Origin: Sva-07 sp963715825
GTDB taxonomy: Bacteria > Actinomycetota > Acidimicrobiia > Acidimicrobiales > Ilumatobacteraceae
NCBI GenBank assembly: GCA_963715825.1
Contig: CAVQSI010000018.1
Span: 1-64,000 of the forward strand
Length of the DNA stretch: 64,000 nt
Reading direction: 5' to 3'
The translations under genes were made by a program, and so were the position numbers. The notes beneath the pieces are model-generated. The model was given only the letters and a program-made list of their open reading frames with translations, searched no databases and was not told the DNA's origin. Positions 45,730-53,597 of this stretch are shown in pieces. How positions within the stretch are numbered: the first letter of the stretch is position 1; each line of letters begins with the position of its first letter.

Positions 45730-45933
45730 CCCGAACCGATCTGCCGATCTGGACGGGCTACGACCGCAATCAACTCATCGACGCCGAGCGAACGCGCTCG
45801 GTGTCGACGCTCGATAATCCGTCCGCACTCGTTGGACGACCCGCACACTTCTACCCTCACCGAGCACCCGATAATCACAGGCCGCGCCCCGCGGACCGCC
45901 GAGATGGAGCGAGCGCAGATCGGCAGAGATGCG

Positions 45934-46458
45934 CTACCCGATGAACTGATCGGGTAGCGCCGTTGCAGAAGGAACTGGTCGCTTCAGTAGTAAGCGTCCG
46001 CGCACGCGCACCGCTACGCGCCGCTCACCGAGGCAGAGCACGCACCGAGACAGGTGGCCCGATCTGGATGCAGTCAGCTCGACCGAAATGCCACGATCGC
46101 GAAGGTTTGGCCGAGCTTGGTGCGCTCCTTTGATGCCGATCTGCAGACCGGACTCGGACGCCACCAACGGATGTCGCGGGATTGTCCCTCCGCCGTCCTT
46201 CGTGTCGAGTCTGTACTGCACGCCGAACAGGGCCACAGCCTCAGGAGGTAGCGCCACGATGGCCAACTGCGGTCCCTTCGACACAGGATCGCGTCGCGCT
46301 GCGACCAGACACACGATGGTGGTAGCCGCAACCGCAACGAACAGCATCGGGATGGTGAAGTCCAGTCGGTCGCGGCGCTCCGCCCGTGCGAGCAGTGAAA
46401 GAACACCGATCCCAGCAATGAACCACCAGGGCCATGCATACAGCCAAAGGCGATTCAT
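45934..46458 (-). CDS. hypothetical membrane protein
   Basis: A 174-residue protein with two N-terminal membrane helices (LWLYAWPWWFIAGIGVLSLL, residues 4-23, and FTIPMLFVAVAATTIVCLVAA, about 34-54) and a soluble C-terminal domain of about 115 residues containing two cysteines (RCVLCLGERRVAVRVRG). ATG at 46458. The start region is divergent to the next plus-strand gene. No domain recognised. Confidence 0.5.
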   Translation of the reverse strand: MNRLWLYAWPWWFIAGIGVLSLLARAERRDRLDFTIPMLFVAVAATTIVCLVAARRDPVSKGPQLAIVALPPEAVALFGVQYRLDTKDGGGTIPRHPLVASESGLQIGIKGAHQARPNLRDRGISVELTASRSGHLSRCVLCLGERRVAVRVRGRLLLKRPVPSATALPDQFIG

Positions 46459-46522
46459 GAACACCTCGACCCGGCCGGCGAATCGCAGCGTGTGTGAGGT
46501 CGTCAATCGGTACGTTGACGAG

Positions 46523-47236
46523 GTGGGGATCGAGTGGAGTTCTGACGTCGGCCAGGCTGCGTGGTGGATCGATGTGCTGCACCCGTTCGCACACGACGTT
46601 GGCTCGATCGTTCCTGATTCGTTCGATGCGTACGCTCGCGTGTTCCACCCCGCTGGCACGGAGCGCTGGTCCGACATCGCAGCAAGGACCGGCCGTGTCG
46701 TTCACCCCGAGATGCAGTTCGACCCGATCGCCTCGACCGACGACGGGATCGGTCAGTGGCCGGACGAGTCTCCGCTCGAAGGGACGCTCAACAGCGATGC
46801 GCTCACAGGACTCGCGGAGCTCTTGGCTCAACACACCTCGACGCCACAGCAGTGTTGGTTCGCGATCTGGGACGGCTACGGCCAACTCCACGGTGGAGCA
46901 TCCATTGCCCGCACGATGTTCGTCGCCGAGCCGTTGCTCGCTCCGTCGACGCTCGACGGTCCGCGGATCAATGCTCCTGGTCGCGACTATTTCCTCGCGT
47001 CGGGTGCGCTTGAAGACATCAGCGATTTCTACGTGCAGGTCGGACGCCAGTCGCCCAACGTGTGGTGGCCCGCCGACCGATCGTGGATCGTCGCGACAGA
47101 GATCGACTTCTGCTGGACCTACGTCGCAGGCGAGCGAGCGGCCATCGATGCAGTGCTCTCGGATCCCAACCTCGAAGCGCTCGAAAGCCAGACAGATCAC
47201 GGCATCACCTTCGCCAGCGACACGATCAATCTCTGA
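46523..47236 (+). CDS. conserved hypothetical protein
   Basis: A 237-residue soluble protein. The C-terminal segment (NVWWPADRSWIVATEIDFCWTYVAGERAAIDAVLSD) belongs to a family of actinobacterial hypotheticals that share W-P-A-D-R-x-W-x-V-A-T-E-I-D. Start GTG 46523 is chosen because TACGTT lies six bases upstream; longer forms would begin at ATG 46457 and overlap the divergent gene's start. Function unknown. It is in the tRNA-Arg islet. Confidence 0.6.
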   Translation: MGIEWSSDVGQAAWWIDVLHPFAHDVGSIVPDSFDAYARVFHPAGTERWSDIAARTGRVVHPEMQFDPIASTDDGIGQWPDESPLEGTLNSDALTGLAELLAQHTSTPQQCWFAIWDGYGQLHGGASIARTMFVAEPLLAPSTLDGPRINAPGRDYFLASGALEDISDFYVQVGRQSPNVWWPADRSWIVATEIDFCWTYVAGERAAIDAVLSDPNLEALESQTDHGITFASDTINL

Positions 47237-47488
47237 GCACGAACAGCACGGGTCGCCGGCGCACACGGACACCTCTGGCGGCCACACCCAGGCGCGAACC
47301 AACATTCACGAACGCCTCGGCGAGGACGGCCTTCGCTCGCACGTTCACGCGCACCTGACCGCTCGCAGTCGCGCCGTGCCTGCTTGAGCTTCGATGTTGA
47401 TTTCGTCGTTGTTCTGATCGGCAGTCGTGCCAGTCGATTCCTGACGACTCGTGCGTCTCGCTGCTTGTGGTTGCGAGAGACTGCGTAG

Positions 47489-48316
47489 ATGGGAGATGCG
47501 TTGGGCGGAACCGAGGTTCATGACCTGCGATCCGAGGCGGTCGGCGACACGTTCCGAATCTTCGTGGGGCACTGCGGACTGGACCCACAGGCAATCCTGT
47601 TTGTCACTGACGCGAACGGGCTCTTCGGGTTGGCGGTCGACACGGTGCGACTGATGCAGATTCCTGGCCTCGTTCCGTCACTGCTGGTCGTTGGTGTCGG
47701 CTACCCCGACGCACAGGCGGTGATCGACACCGTCGAGATCAGGGCCCGTGACCTCACCCCGACACCCAGCAGCCGTTTCCCAGGATCAGGACACGCGGAC
47801 GCGTTCATCGAGTTCGTGTCTGGGGAGCTGCGCCCGTGGATCGCCAATCGGTTCCCGACCGCTGCCGGTGACGTCACCTACTTCGGTCACTCGCTCGGAG
47901 GACTGTTCGGCGCCTACACGCTCTTGACGGCGACCTCGACGTTTGACCGCTACATCTGCAGCAGCCCATCACTGTGGTGGGACAACGAGGCGATCTTTGG
48001 CATCGAACGACAACGGCCCGACAGCGATCGGCTGAACTCTGAGGTGTTCTTCGGTATCGGATCACTCGAGACCGACGCCGGCCGTCGCCGTGAGGCGTTC
48101 AACCTGGCCGACGGGCATCCCGCCAAGCCGCCAGCTGCGCACCTCGACATGGTCGATGATCTCGGGCGCTTCGTCGACCAACTCAAGGAACGCACGGACC
48201 CAACGCTTGGAATCAACAACGCTGAAATCGAAGACGAGTTCCATGCAACAGTTCCTGCCATCGTTTTGAATCGAGCACTTCGCAGCTTCCACGCGACTGC
48301 GCAGGGCGCCAAGTAG
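47489..48316 (+). CDS. putative esterase (Fes/IroE-type alpha/beta hydrolase)
   Basis: A 275-residue alpha/beta hydrolase. The nucleophile elbow GHSLGGLFGAYTLL lies near residue 135; AILFVTDANGLFG (36-48) and LVVGVGYPD (about 66-74) precede it, as in the putative esterase family that includes siderophore esterases. SSPSLWWDNEAIF near 160 is another family segment. The acid and histidine are less clear; a DEFHATVP segment near the end may supply the histidine. Substrate unknown; no siderophore genes nearby. Confidence 0.72.
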   Translation: MGDALGGTEVHDLRSEAVGDTFRIFVGHCGLDPQAILFVTDANGLFGLAVDTVRLMQIPGLVPSLLVVGVGYPDAQAVIDTVEIRARDLTPTPSSRFPGSGHADAFIEFVSGELRPWIANRFPTAAGDVTYFGHSLGGLFGAYTLLTATSTFDRYICSSPSLWWDNEAIFGIERQRPDSDRLNSEVFFGIGSLETDAGRRREAFNLADGHPAKPPAAHLDMVDDLGRFVDQLKERTDPTLGINNAEIEDEFHATVPAIVLNRALRSFHATAQGAK

Positions 48317-48554
48317 CGCATATCAGCGCACCAGCGACCGGCTTTGGCAGCGAAACAACCGGCATTTTGCTCATCGGGGTCAGCGCATAGTGCGCACTCG
48401 ATGATCCGGGTATCGGTTCTTCGGCCGCGCCGCGCCGTCGATGGTGGTGCTCCTCCCGCAACTGACGGGGAGCAGGGGTGAACAAGCCCGATACAGCGGT
48501 CAACTCCCCAACGCCCTGACCAGGGTATTTCACCTGATCAGCGCAGAAAATCAA

Positions 48555-48629
48555 TGGCGCCCTCGGCAGGATTCGAACCTGCGCACACGGCTCCGGAGGC
48601 CGATGCTCTATCCCCTGAGCTACGAGGGC
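48555..48629 (-). tRNA. tRNA-Arg (anticodon CCG)
   Basis: 75 bases including an encoded CCA. Acceptor GCCCTCG pairs with CGAGGGC; D arm GCTCAGGGGATAGAGC; anticodon stem TCGGC/GCCGT with loop CTCCGGA, anticodon CCG, reading CGG; T arm CAGGTTCGAATCCTG. All arms pair. Its last 24 bases are repeated at 43981-44004, so its 3' end was an integration target. Confidence 0.95.
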
Positions 48630-48704
48630 AGGGAGCCCTGAGGTTAGCGGTGACCTCGGCGTACGAGATGTGCCTCGAACATCTCGTGCCCGAGAACTCG
48701 TGCC

Positions 48705-49478
48705 TCAGTACGCGTCGGCGGGCGGGGGCGGCGGGGCGCTGCCGTCGAGTTCGGCAAGGAGGGCGTCGAGCACGCCGCTTGCGCCATATCGAAATGTGGC
48801 CGGTGTCGCCCAGCCTTCCCCCATCACGCCATCGGCGAGGTCGAGGTAGGCCATGGCGTCGTCGAAGCTGCGAATGCCGCCCGACGGCTTGAGCCCGACC
48901 GTGCGCCCCGACTCGGCGGTGACGGCGATCTCGTCGAGCATCGCTCTGGCCGCGTCGAGCGAGGCGCCTTCGGGGATCTTGCCGGTCGACGTCTTCACGA
49001 AGTCCGCACCGTTCGCGATGGCGAGGTGTGCTGCGGCACCGACCGAGTCGGCACCGGGATAGGCGCCGGATTCGAGGATCACCTTGAGCAACGTCGGTGG
49101 CTCGATGAGCGCAGCGATCGTTGCGACCATCGCCGCTGCCCGATCGGCGTCGCCTTCGAGAAACGCCCGGTACGGCAGCACCAGGTCGATGTCGTCGGCG
49201 CCGTCGGCGAGCGCAGCTTGCGTCATCGTCACGACGGCGTCGACCGGCTCCTCGCCGGAGGGGAAGTTGACGACGGTGGCAACCCGAACGTCGGATCCGT
49301 CGAGCGACTCGGCGCAGCCGGCCACGTACTCGGGCCACACGCACACCGCGGCGGTGCCGTGTTCGCGGGCGCGGCGGCACAGTTCGTCGATGCCATCGGG
49401 CGCGTGATCGTCGGACAGGTCGGTGAGATCGATCAGTCCGATCGCTCGGCGGGCACGAACTGCGCGGTCGACGTTCAC
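48705..49478 (-). CDS. deoC: deoxyribose-phosphate aldolase
   Basis: Cleaves 2-deoxyribose 5-phosphate to glyceraldehyde 3-phosphate and acetaldehyde. The 257-residue product is a TIM barrel with IDLTDLSDD (16-24), Schiff-base lysine K162 in FVKTSTGKIPEGA, LKVILESGAY near 131, proton-relay D98 in DDIDLVLPY and K196 in VGLKPSGGI. This is the longer E. coli-like class. GTG start at 49478 overlaps the DUF4032 gene stop by four bases; a TACGGT element six bases upstream could also drive it alone. Confidence 0.93.
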   Translation of the reverse strand: MNVDRAVRARRAIGLIDLTDLSDDHAPDGIDELCRRAREHGTAAVCVWPEYVAGCAESLDGSDVRVATVVNFPSGEEPVDAVVTMTQAALADGADDIDLVLPYRAFLEGDADRAAAMVATIAALIEPPTLLKVILESGAYPGADSVGAAAHLAIANGADFVKTSTGKIPEGASLDAARAMLDEIAVTAESGRTVGLKPSGGIRSFDDAMAYLDLADGVMGEGWATPATFRYGASGVLDALLAELDGSAPPPPPADAY

Positions 49479-50746
49479 GCTCCGACCGTACCCGAGTCGT
49501 CGGGCCTCGACGCCGGACCGGATCCGGCATCGAGCAGCACCACGGGAATGCTCCCGGTGTCCAGACGGAGCTGACGCTCGGCGGGAGTTCCCGCGAGCAC
49601 GCCGGCAACGTAGTCGGCCAATGCCACCGAGGTACGCACCTCCTCGCCCTGACGTTCGGCCATGAGGTAGCGGTGCTCGAGCAGTTGATGGAAGATCTCT
49701 GCTGGCTCGAGGTGCGAACGCAGGACGTCGGGGATCGCTTCGATGGTCGGCTCGTACACCTCGGCCAGCCAGCGGGCCGTCGCGACGGCTCGCGGGATCG
49801 ACCTGCCCTCGAGCCGCTCGAGCCAGGCCCGGTGCTGGTCGATGTCGGCCAAGAGGCGCCGAGCCTGATTCTCCTGCACCTCGAGGCCGGTCCTGCGGCG
49901 AAGCTCTCGCGAGTAGTGCCCCTCCTCGATCAACACCGGCTGCACCGACAACGTGCGACCGTCACGGTTGATCGACAGCTCCTCGACGTCGAAGCCGAGC
50001 TCGTTGATCCGTCGGACGCGCTGTTCGATGCGCCACCGTTCGTCGAGATCGAACTCGTCGACGCGGGTCAGCTCGCTCCACAGCTCCTCGTACCGCGTCC
50101 GCAGGCTCTCGGCGACCGCAAGCGGGTCGATGTCGTCGGTGATCCGGCCGCTCGCCTGCAGTTCGAGCAACCCCCCGGCGATGTTCTCCACGGCGATCTC
50201 GAGGTCGTAGCAACGCATGCGATCGCTGATCGTCTCGTGACGCTCGGTCGTCTCGGCGTCGACGAGGTAGGCCATCATCGCTCCCGCATCGCGCCGCCAG
50301 AGAATGTTCGACAACGAGCAGTCGCCCCAGAAGACGCCGTCGAGATGCAGCCTGACGAGCAGGACCACGGCGGCATCCATCAACCGATCGGCGAGCGACG
50401 GATCGCCACGACCGAGCAGGTACCAGTACGGCAGCGAGAAGTCGAGGTACCGGGTGATCAGCACGGCGTCGCCGGGATTCGGTGCGTCGGACACCACGCC
50501 GACGGGTTCCACGACGGGGAGATGGTCGTCGCGCATGTCGCGCAGGACCCGGTACTCGGACTGCGCCGCAACGATGCCCGTGGCCTTCAGCGCGTACACC
50601 CGATCCTGGAATCGCACGAAGCGCACCACGTGGCGGCTGATGCCGTGAGCCATCTTGACCAGCCGAGGCGAGTCCCACTCGACGAGCGGCTCGTCCCACG
50701 GCAGGTCGAGGAAGTCAGGGTGCCCCTGCTTGGTCACGATCTCCAT
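49475..50746 (-). CDS. DUF4032 protein with kinase-like fold
   Basis: A 423-residue soluble protein. YALKATG (51-57, lysine K54), a glutamate near residue 64, the catalytic-loop-like FWGDCSLSNILW (139-150; D142 and N147) and YLVDAETTE (160-168; D163) reproduce the key residues of a small-molecule or protein kinase. A second half from about residue 270 is the DUF4032 domain. Translationally coupled to the GH13 gene upstream (TGATG) and deoC downstream. It may phosphorylate a sugar released by the GH13 enzyme; this is inference from fold and position. Confidence 0.72.
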   Translation of the reverse strand: MEIVTKQGHPDFLDLPWDEPLVEWDSPRLVKMAHGISRHVVRFVRFQDRVYALKATGIVAAQSEYRVLRDMRDDHLPVVEPVGVVSDAPNPGDAVLITRYLDFSLPYWYLLGRGDPSLADRLMDAAVVLLVRLHLDGVFWGDCSLSNILWRRDAGAMMAYLVDAETTERHETISDRMRCYDLEIAVENIAGGLLELQASGRITDDIDPLAVAESLRTRYEELWSELTRVDEFDLDERWRIEQRVRRINELGFDVEELSINRDGRTLSVQPVLIEEGHYSRELRRRTGLEVQENQARRLLADIDQHRAWLERLEGRSIPRAVATARWLAEVYEPTIEAIPDVLRSHLEPAEIFHQLLEHRYLMAERQGEEVRTSVALADYVAGVLAGTPAERQLRLDTGSIPVVLLDAGSGPASRPDDSGTVGA

Positions 50747-52353
50747 CAGGTCATCCAGACGGCCGTGTCGGGCGGCAGCTCGTGGCCACTGATCGATCCG
50801 GATGCCAGCAGCACCTCGCCGTCGGGCAACGCAACCGACTCGTCACCCATGTTGGCCACGCAGACGAACCCATCGCCCCGGCGGAACGCGAGCACGTTCG
50901 GGCCGTGGTCGACCAGCTCGAAACCAACTTCGTCGACGAGCCACGTCCGGCGCATCGCGAGTGCCGCTCGGTACAGGTTCAGCGTCGAGGAACGATCATC
51001 TTCCTGCACGGCGGCGGAGAGTCGGGCGAATCCCGGCGGCTGCGGCAACCACGCGGACCCGTCGCCGAAACCGAGCGACTCGCCGGTCGGCTCCCACGGG
51101 ATCGGGACACGGCAGCCGTCTCGGCCCTTGAGGGCGTGATCCGAGTCGTCCCAGATCGGATCCTGCAGGACGTCGAGCGGGAGGTCCCACACTTCCGGGA
51201 GCCCGAGTTCGTCGCCCTGGTACACGTACGCGGAGCCGGGCAGCGCAAACGTCACCAGTGCCGCCGCCCACGCTCGGCGGGCGCCGCGCGCCTCGTCGAG
51301 CAGGCTCCGGTCACCGTCGAGCAGCCAGACACCGGGTTCGACGTCGTTGGGCAGGCCGTACCGTGTGGCGTGACGCACGACGTCGTGGTTGGACAACACC
51401 CAGGTCGGGTCGGAGCCGACCGCGTGGGCCGAGGCGACGCTCGCCTCGATGATCGATGCGAACTCGTCGGCACTCCAGTGTGCCGTCAGCAGGTCGAAGT
51501 CGAAGGCTTGGTGGTACTCGTCCGGGCGGAGATACAGCGGTCGCCGGCTTGCGTCGACCCACGCCTCGGCGACCATCATCCGGTCGTCGTCGTAGTCGTC
51601 GAGCACGCGGCGCCATCGTCGCACGATCGGATGGATCTCGTCGAGATCGAAGTACGGCAGCGGCGACGGTTGGCCCCGCCCGTCGTTGGCCGGCGCCCCT
51701 GCATCGGGATAGCCGGGTGCCTTGACCAATGCGTGCGCAACATCGATCCGGAAGCCCGCCGCGCCACGATCGAGCCAGAACCGCATGACGGACTCGAACT
51801 CATCGGCGACCTCGGGCTGTTCCCAGTTGACGTCGGGCTGGCTCTCGTCGAACAGGTGCAGGTACCACTGCCCGTCGGCCACGCGCGTCCACGCCGGACC
51901 ACCGAACACCGATTGCCAGTCGTTGGGCGGCAACTCCCCGTCAGCACCGCACCCGTCGAGGAAGTGGTACCGGGACCGTTCGCGAGACCCGGCCGACGCG
52001 GCGAGTGCCGCGCGGAACCAGGGGTGCTCCCAGGACGTGTGGTTCGGGACCAGGTCGACCAGCACGCGTATGCCGTGCGCTCGGGCCTCGGCGATGAACG
52101 CCTCGGCCTCGGCCGTCGTGCCGAATCGTTCGTTGATCTCGCGGTAGTCCGCGACGTCGTAGCCGCCGTCGAGCAGCGGCGACCGGTACCAGGGGTTGAC
52201 CCAGATCGCATCGATGCCGAGTCGTTCCAGGTACGCCAGGCGCTGACGCATGCCGGCGATGTCACCCGTCCCGTCGCCGTTGCCGTCGGCGAACGACCGG
52301 ACGTAGATCTGGTACACGACGGCGTGGCGCCACCAGGCGCGAGAAGTCTCCAC
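50746..52353 (-). CDS. GH13 family alpha-glucosidase
   Basis: A 535-residue intracellular glycoside hydrolase. Catalytic residues: nucleophile D204 in GFRIDVAH, acid/base E263 in MVAEAW, transition-state stabiliser D324 with H323 in LSNHDVVR; DLVPNHTS (100-107) is conserved region I. The GNGDGTGDIAG calcium-site-like segment near 24 and the short domain B fit the oligo-1,6-glucosidase/alpha-glucosidase branch. No signal peptide, so it acts on imported oligosaccharides. GTG start at 52353, eight bases after TACCTT and next to a LacI operator. First gene of GH13-DUF4032-deoC. Confidence 0.88.
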   Translation of the reverse strand: METSRAWWRHAVVYQIYVRSFADGNGDGTGDIAGMRQRLAYLERLGIDAIWVNPWYRSPLLDGGYDVADYREINERFGTTAEAEAFIAEARAHGIRVLVDLVPNHTSWEHPWFRAALAASAGSRERSRYHFLDGCGADGELPPNDWQSVFGGPAWTRVADGQWYLHLFDESQPDVNWEQPEVADEFESVMRFWLDRGAAGFRIDVAHALVKAPGYPDAGAPANDGRGQPSPLPYFDLDEIHPIVRRWRRVLDDYDDDRMMVAEAWVDASRRPLYLRPDEYHQAFDFDLLTAHWSADEFASIIEASVASAHAVGSDPTWVLSNHDVVRHATRYGLPNDVEPGVWLLDGDRSLLDEARGARRAWAAALVTFALPGSAYVYQGDELGLPEVWDLPLDVLQDPIWDDSDHALKGRDGCRVPIPWEPTGESLGFGDGSAWLPQPPGFARLSAAVQEDDRSSTLNLYRAALAMRRTWLVDEVGFELVDHGPNVLAFRRGDGFVCVANMGDESVALPDGEVLLASGSISGHELPPDTAVWMT

Positions 52354-52361
52354 GGTCCGCG

Positions 52362-52367
52362 AAGGTA
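52362..52367 (-). promoter_or_regulatory. candidate -10 element of the GH13 gene (leaderless)
   Basis: TACCTT on the minus strand eight bases before GTG 52353; no ribosome binding site. The LacI operator at 52380-52397 lies just upstream. Confidence 0.5.
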
Positions 52368-52379
52368 CCGCACGCCTCG

Positions 52380-52397
52380 AGTGTAAACGCTTACACT
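52380..52397. promoter_or_regulatory. LacI-type operator between divergent GH13 and lacI genes
   Basis: AGTGTAAACGCTTACACT, an almost perfect 18-bp palindrome. Its right half (TACACT, 52392-52397) is also the -10 element of the lacI gene, eight bases before its ATG. A bound repressor would block that promoter directly and sit just upstream of the GH13 promoter. Related sites lie at 53537 and 62467. Confidence 0.8.
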
Positions 52398-52405
52398 CTT
52401 CGCTC

Positions 52406-53488
52406 ATGGGGACGACGAGGGAGCGCACGGGGTCGGCCCCGCGGCGCGCCCGGATCGAAGACGTCGCCCTTGCGGCCAACGTCTCGGTGGCCACGGTGAG
52501 CCGTGCGCTGCGAGGTCTGCCGAACGTGGCGGAATCCACGCGGCTGCGGGTGTTCGAGGTGGCGACGGCACTGAACTACGAGCCCGATCCTGCTGCCGCC
52601 CGGCTCGCCGCCGGGCGGACCCGGACGGTGATCGTCGTCGTCCCACATCTCGCGAGCTGGTACTTCTCGACCGTGATCGCCGGCGCCGAGGCGGTGTGCA
52701 ACGAATCTGGCTACGAGTTCCTCGTGATCGGCGTCGGCAGCATCCAAGAGTGCCACCGGCTGCTCGACGAGCGCTCGCGTCTCGAGCGGCGCGCCGACGG
52801 GGTCGTGCTCGTCAACATCCCGGCCACCGATGCACAAGCAGCGTCGTTGCGCTCGCGCGGCGTTGCCCTGTCGACGATCGGCACCCGGGTGGCCGGCTCC
52901 CCGTCGGTCTTCATCGACGACGTCGAGGTCGGCCGACTCGGTGCACGCACGCTGATCGAACTCGGCCATCGGCGCATCGGACTGATCAGCGGGCTCGGCG
53001 AGGACCCGTTGAACTTCGAGGTGCCTCGGCGCCGCACCGCCGGGTTCGACGAGGAGCTGAACGCCGCCGGGATCGTCACCGATCGGGAGTTGGTGGTCGG
53101 CGGCAACTTCGGCATCGACGGCGGCCGGGAGGCCATGGCCAGTCTGCTCGACCTCGATCGGCCACCGACCGGGGTGTTCGCAATGTCCGACGAGATGGCG
53201 TTCGGCGCGCTGATGGAGCTGTCACGGCGCGGCCTCGAACCCGGCCATGACGTCTCATTGCTCGGGGTCGACGACCACGACGTCGCTCGCGTCCTCGCGC
53301 TCTCCACGATCCGCCAGGACGTCGCGTCGCAAGGAGCGGCCGCCACCCGAGCGCTGATCGCCGCGATGACCGACGCACCCGTCGACCTCGAACCGGCGGT
53401 GTCGCCCGTCGAGTTGGTACTGCGAGCAACCACCGGGCCACCTCGCGAACCTGCTGCAACACCTCGCGAACCTGCTGCAACCCGGTGA
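52406..53488 (+). CDS. LacI family transcriptional regulator (first)
   Basis: A 360-residue repressor. The N-terminal helix-turn-helix is IEDVALAANVSVATVSRAL (17-35) and the hinge-helix region (AAARLAAGRT) is at about 60-70; a periplasmic-binding-like sugar-sensor domain follows (GVVLV, LIELGHRRIGLISG, GVFAMSDEMAFGALMEL). The ligand is unknown but likely a glucoside. It probably controls its own gene and the importer through the three matching palindromes. The C-terminus carries a duplicated PREPAAT motif from a 21-bp tandem repeat. Confidence 0.93.
   Translation: MGTTRERTGSAPRRARIEDVALAANVSVATVSRALRGLPNVAESTRLRVFEVATALNYEPDPAAARLAAGRTRTVIVVVPHLASWYFSTVIAGAEAVCNESGYEFLVIGVGSIQECHRLLDERSRLERRADGVVLVNIPATDAQAASLRSRGVALSTIGTRVAGSPSVFIDDVEVGRLGARTLIELGHRRIGLISGLGEDPLNFEVPRRRTAGFDEELNAAGIVTDRELVVGGNFGIDGGREAMASLLDLDRPPTGVFAMSDEMAFGALMELSRRGLEPGHDVSLLGVDDHDVARVLALSTIRQDVASQGAAATRALIAAMTDAPVDLEPAVSPVELVLRATTGPPREPAATPREPAATR
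53440..53481 (+). repeat. 21-bp tandem duplication at the 3' end of lacI
   Basis: Two exact 21-bp units, in frame, repeating PREPAAT at the C-terminus of the regulator, a few bases before the stop codon. Confidence 0.75.
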
Positions 53489-53536
53489 AAACCACTGGGA
53501 TCGGGTCCTTTGGCCTTGACGCCGACCCATCGAGTC

Positions 53537-53550
53537 TGTAAGCGTTTACA
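53537..53550. promoter_or_regulatory. LacI-type operator before the sugar-binding protein gene
   Basis: TGTAAGCGTTTACA, a 14-bp palindrome with two central mismatches, 47 bp before the binding-protein ATG. Same core as the sites at 52382 and 62467, so the importer should belong to the regulon of the first LacI protein. Confidence 0.78.
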
Positions 53551-53597
53551 TCGTCGAAACATTTCGGCGACAATTCCACTCAGAGGGGGAGGACCCT

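Noticed and set aside
45639..45878. Minus-strand 79-codon frame overlapping the MazF end
   Set aside because: No start signal or domain; overlaps a recognised gene in antisense.
47226..47594. Minus-strand 122-codon frame in the islet
   Set aside because: Arg/Ser/Pro-rich shadow composition; overlaps the ends of two better-supported genes.
44005..48554. Search for an integrase or transposase in the tRNA-Arg islet
   Set aside because: No frame shows tyrosine or serine recombinase motifs or a transposase DDE pattern, so none is reported.
50746..52353. GH13 enzyme as a sulfoquinovosidase
   Set aside because: Its catalytic regions look like an ordinary alpha-glucosidase, and nothing in the sequence shows sulfonate recognition; kept only as part of a regulon-level hypothesis.
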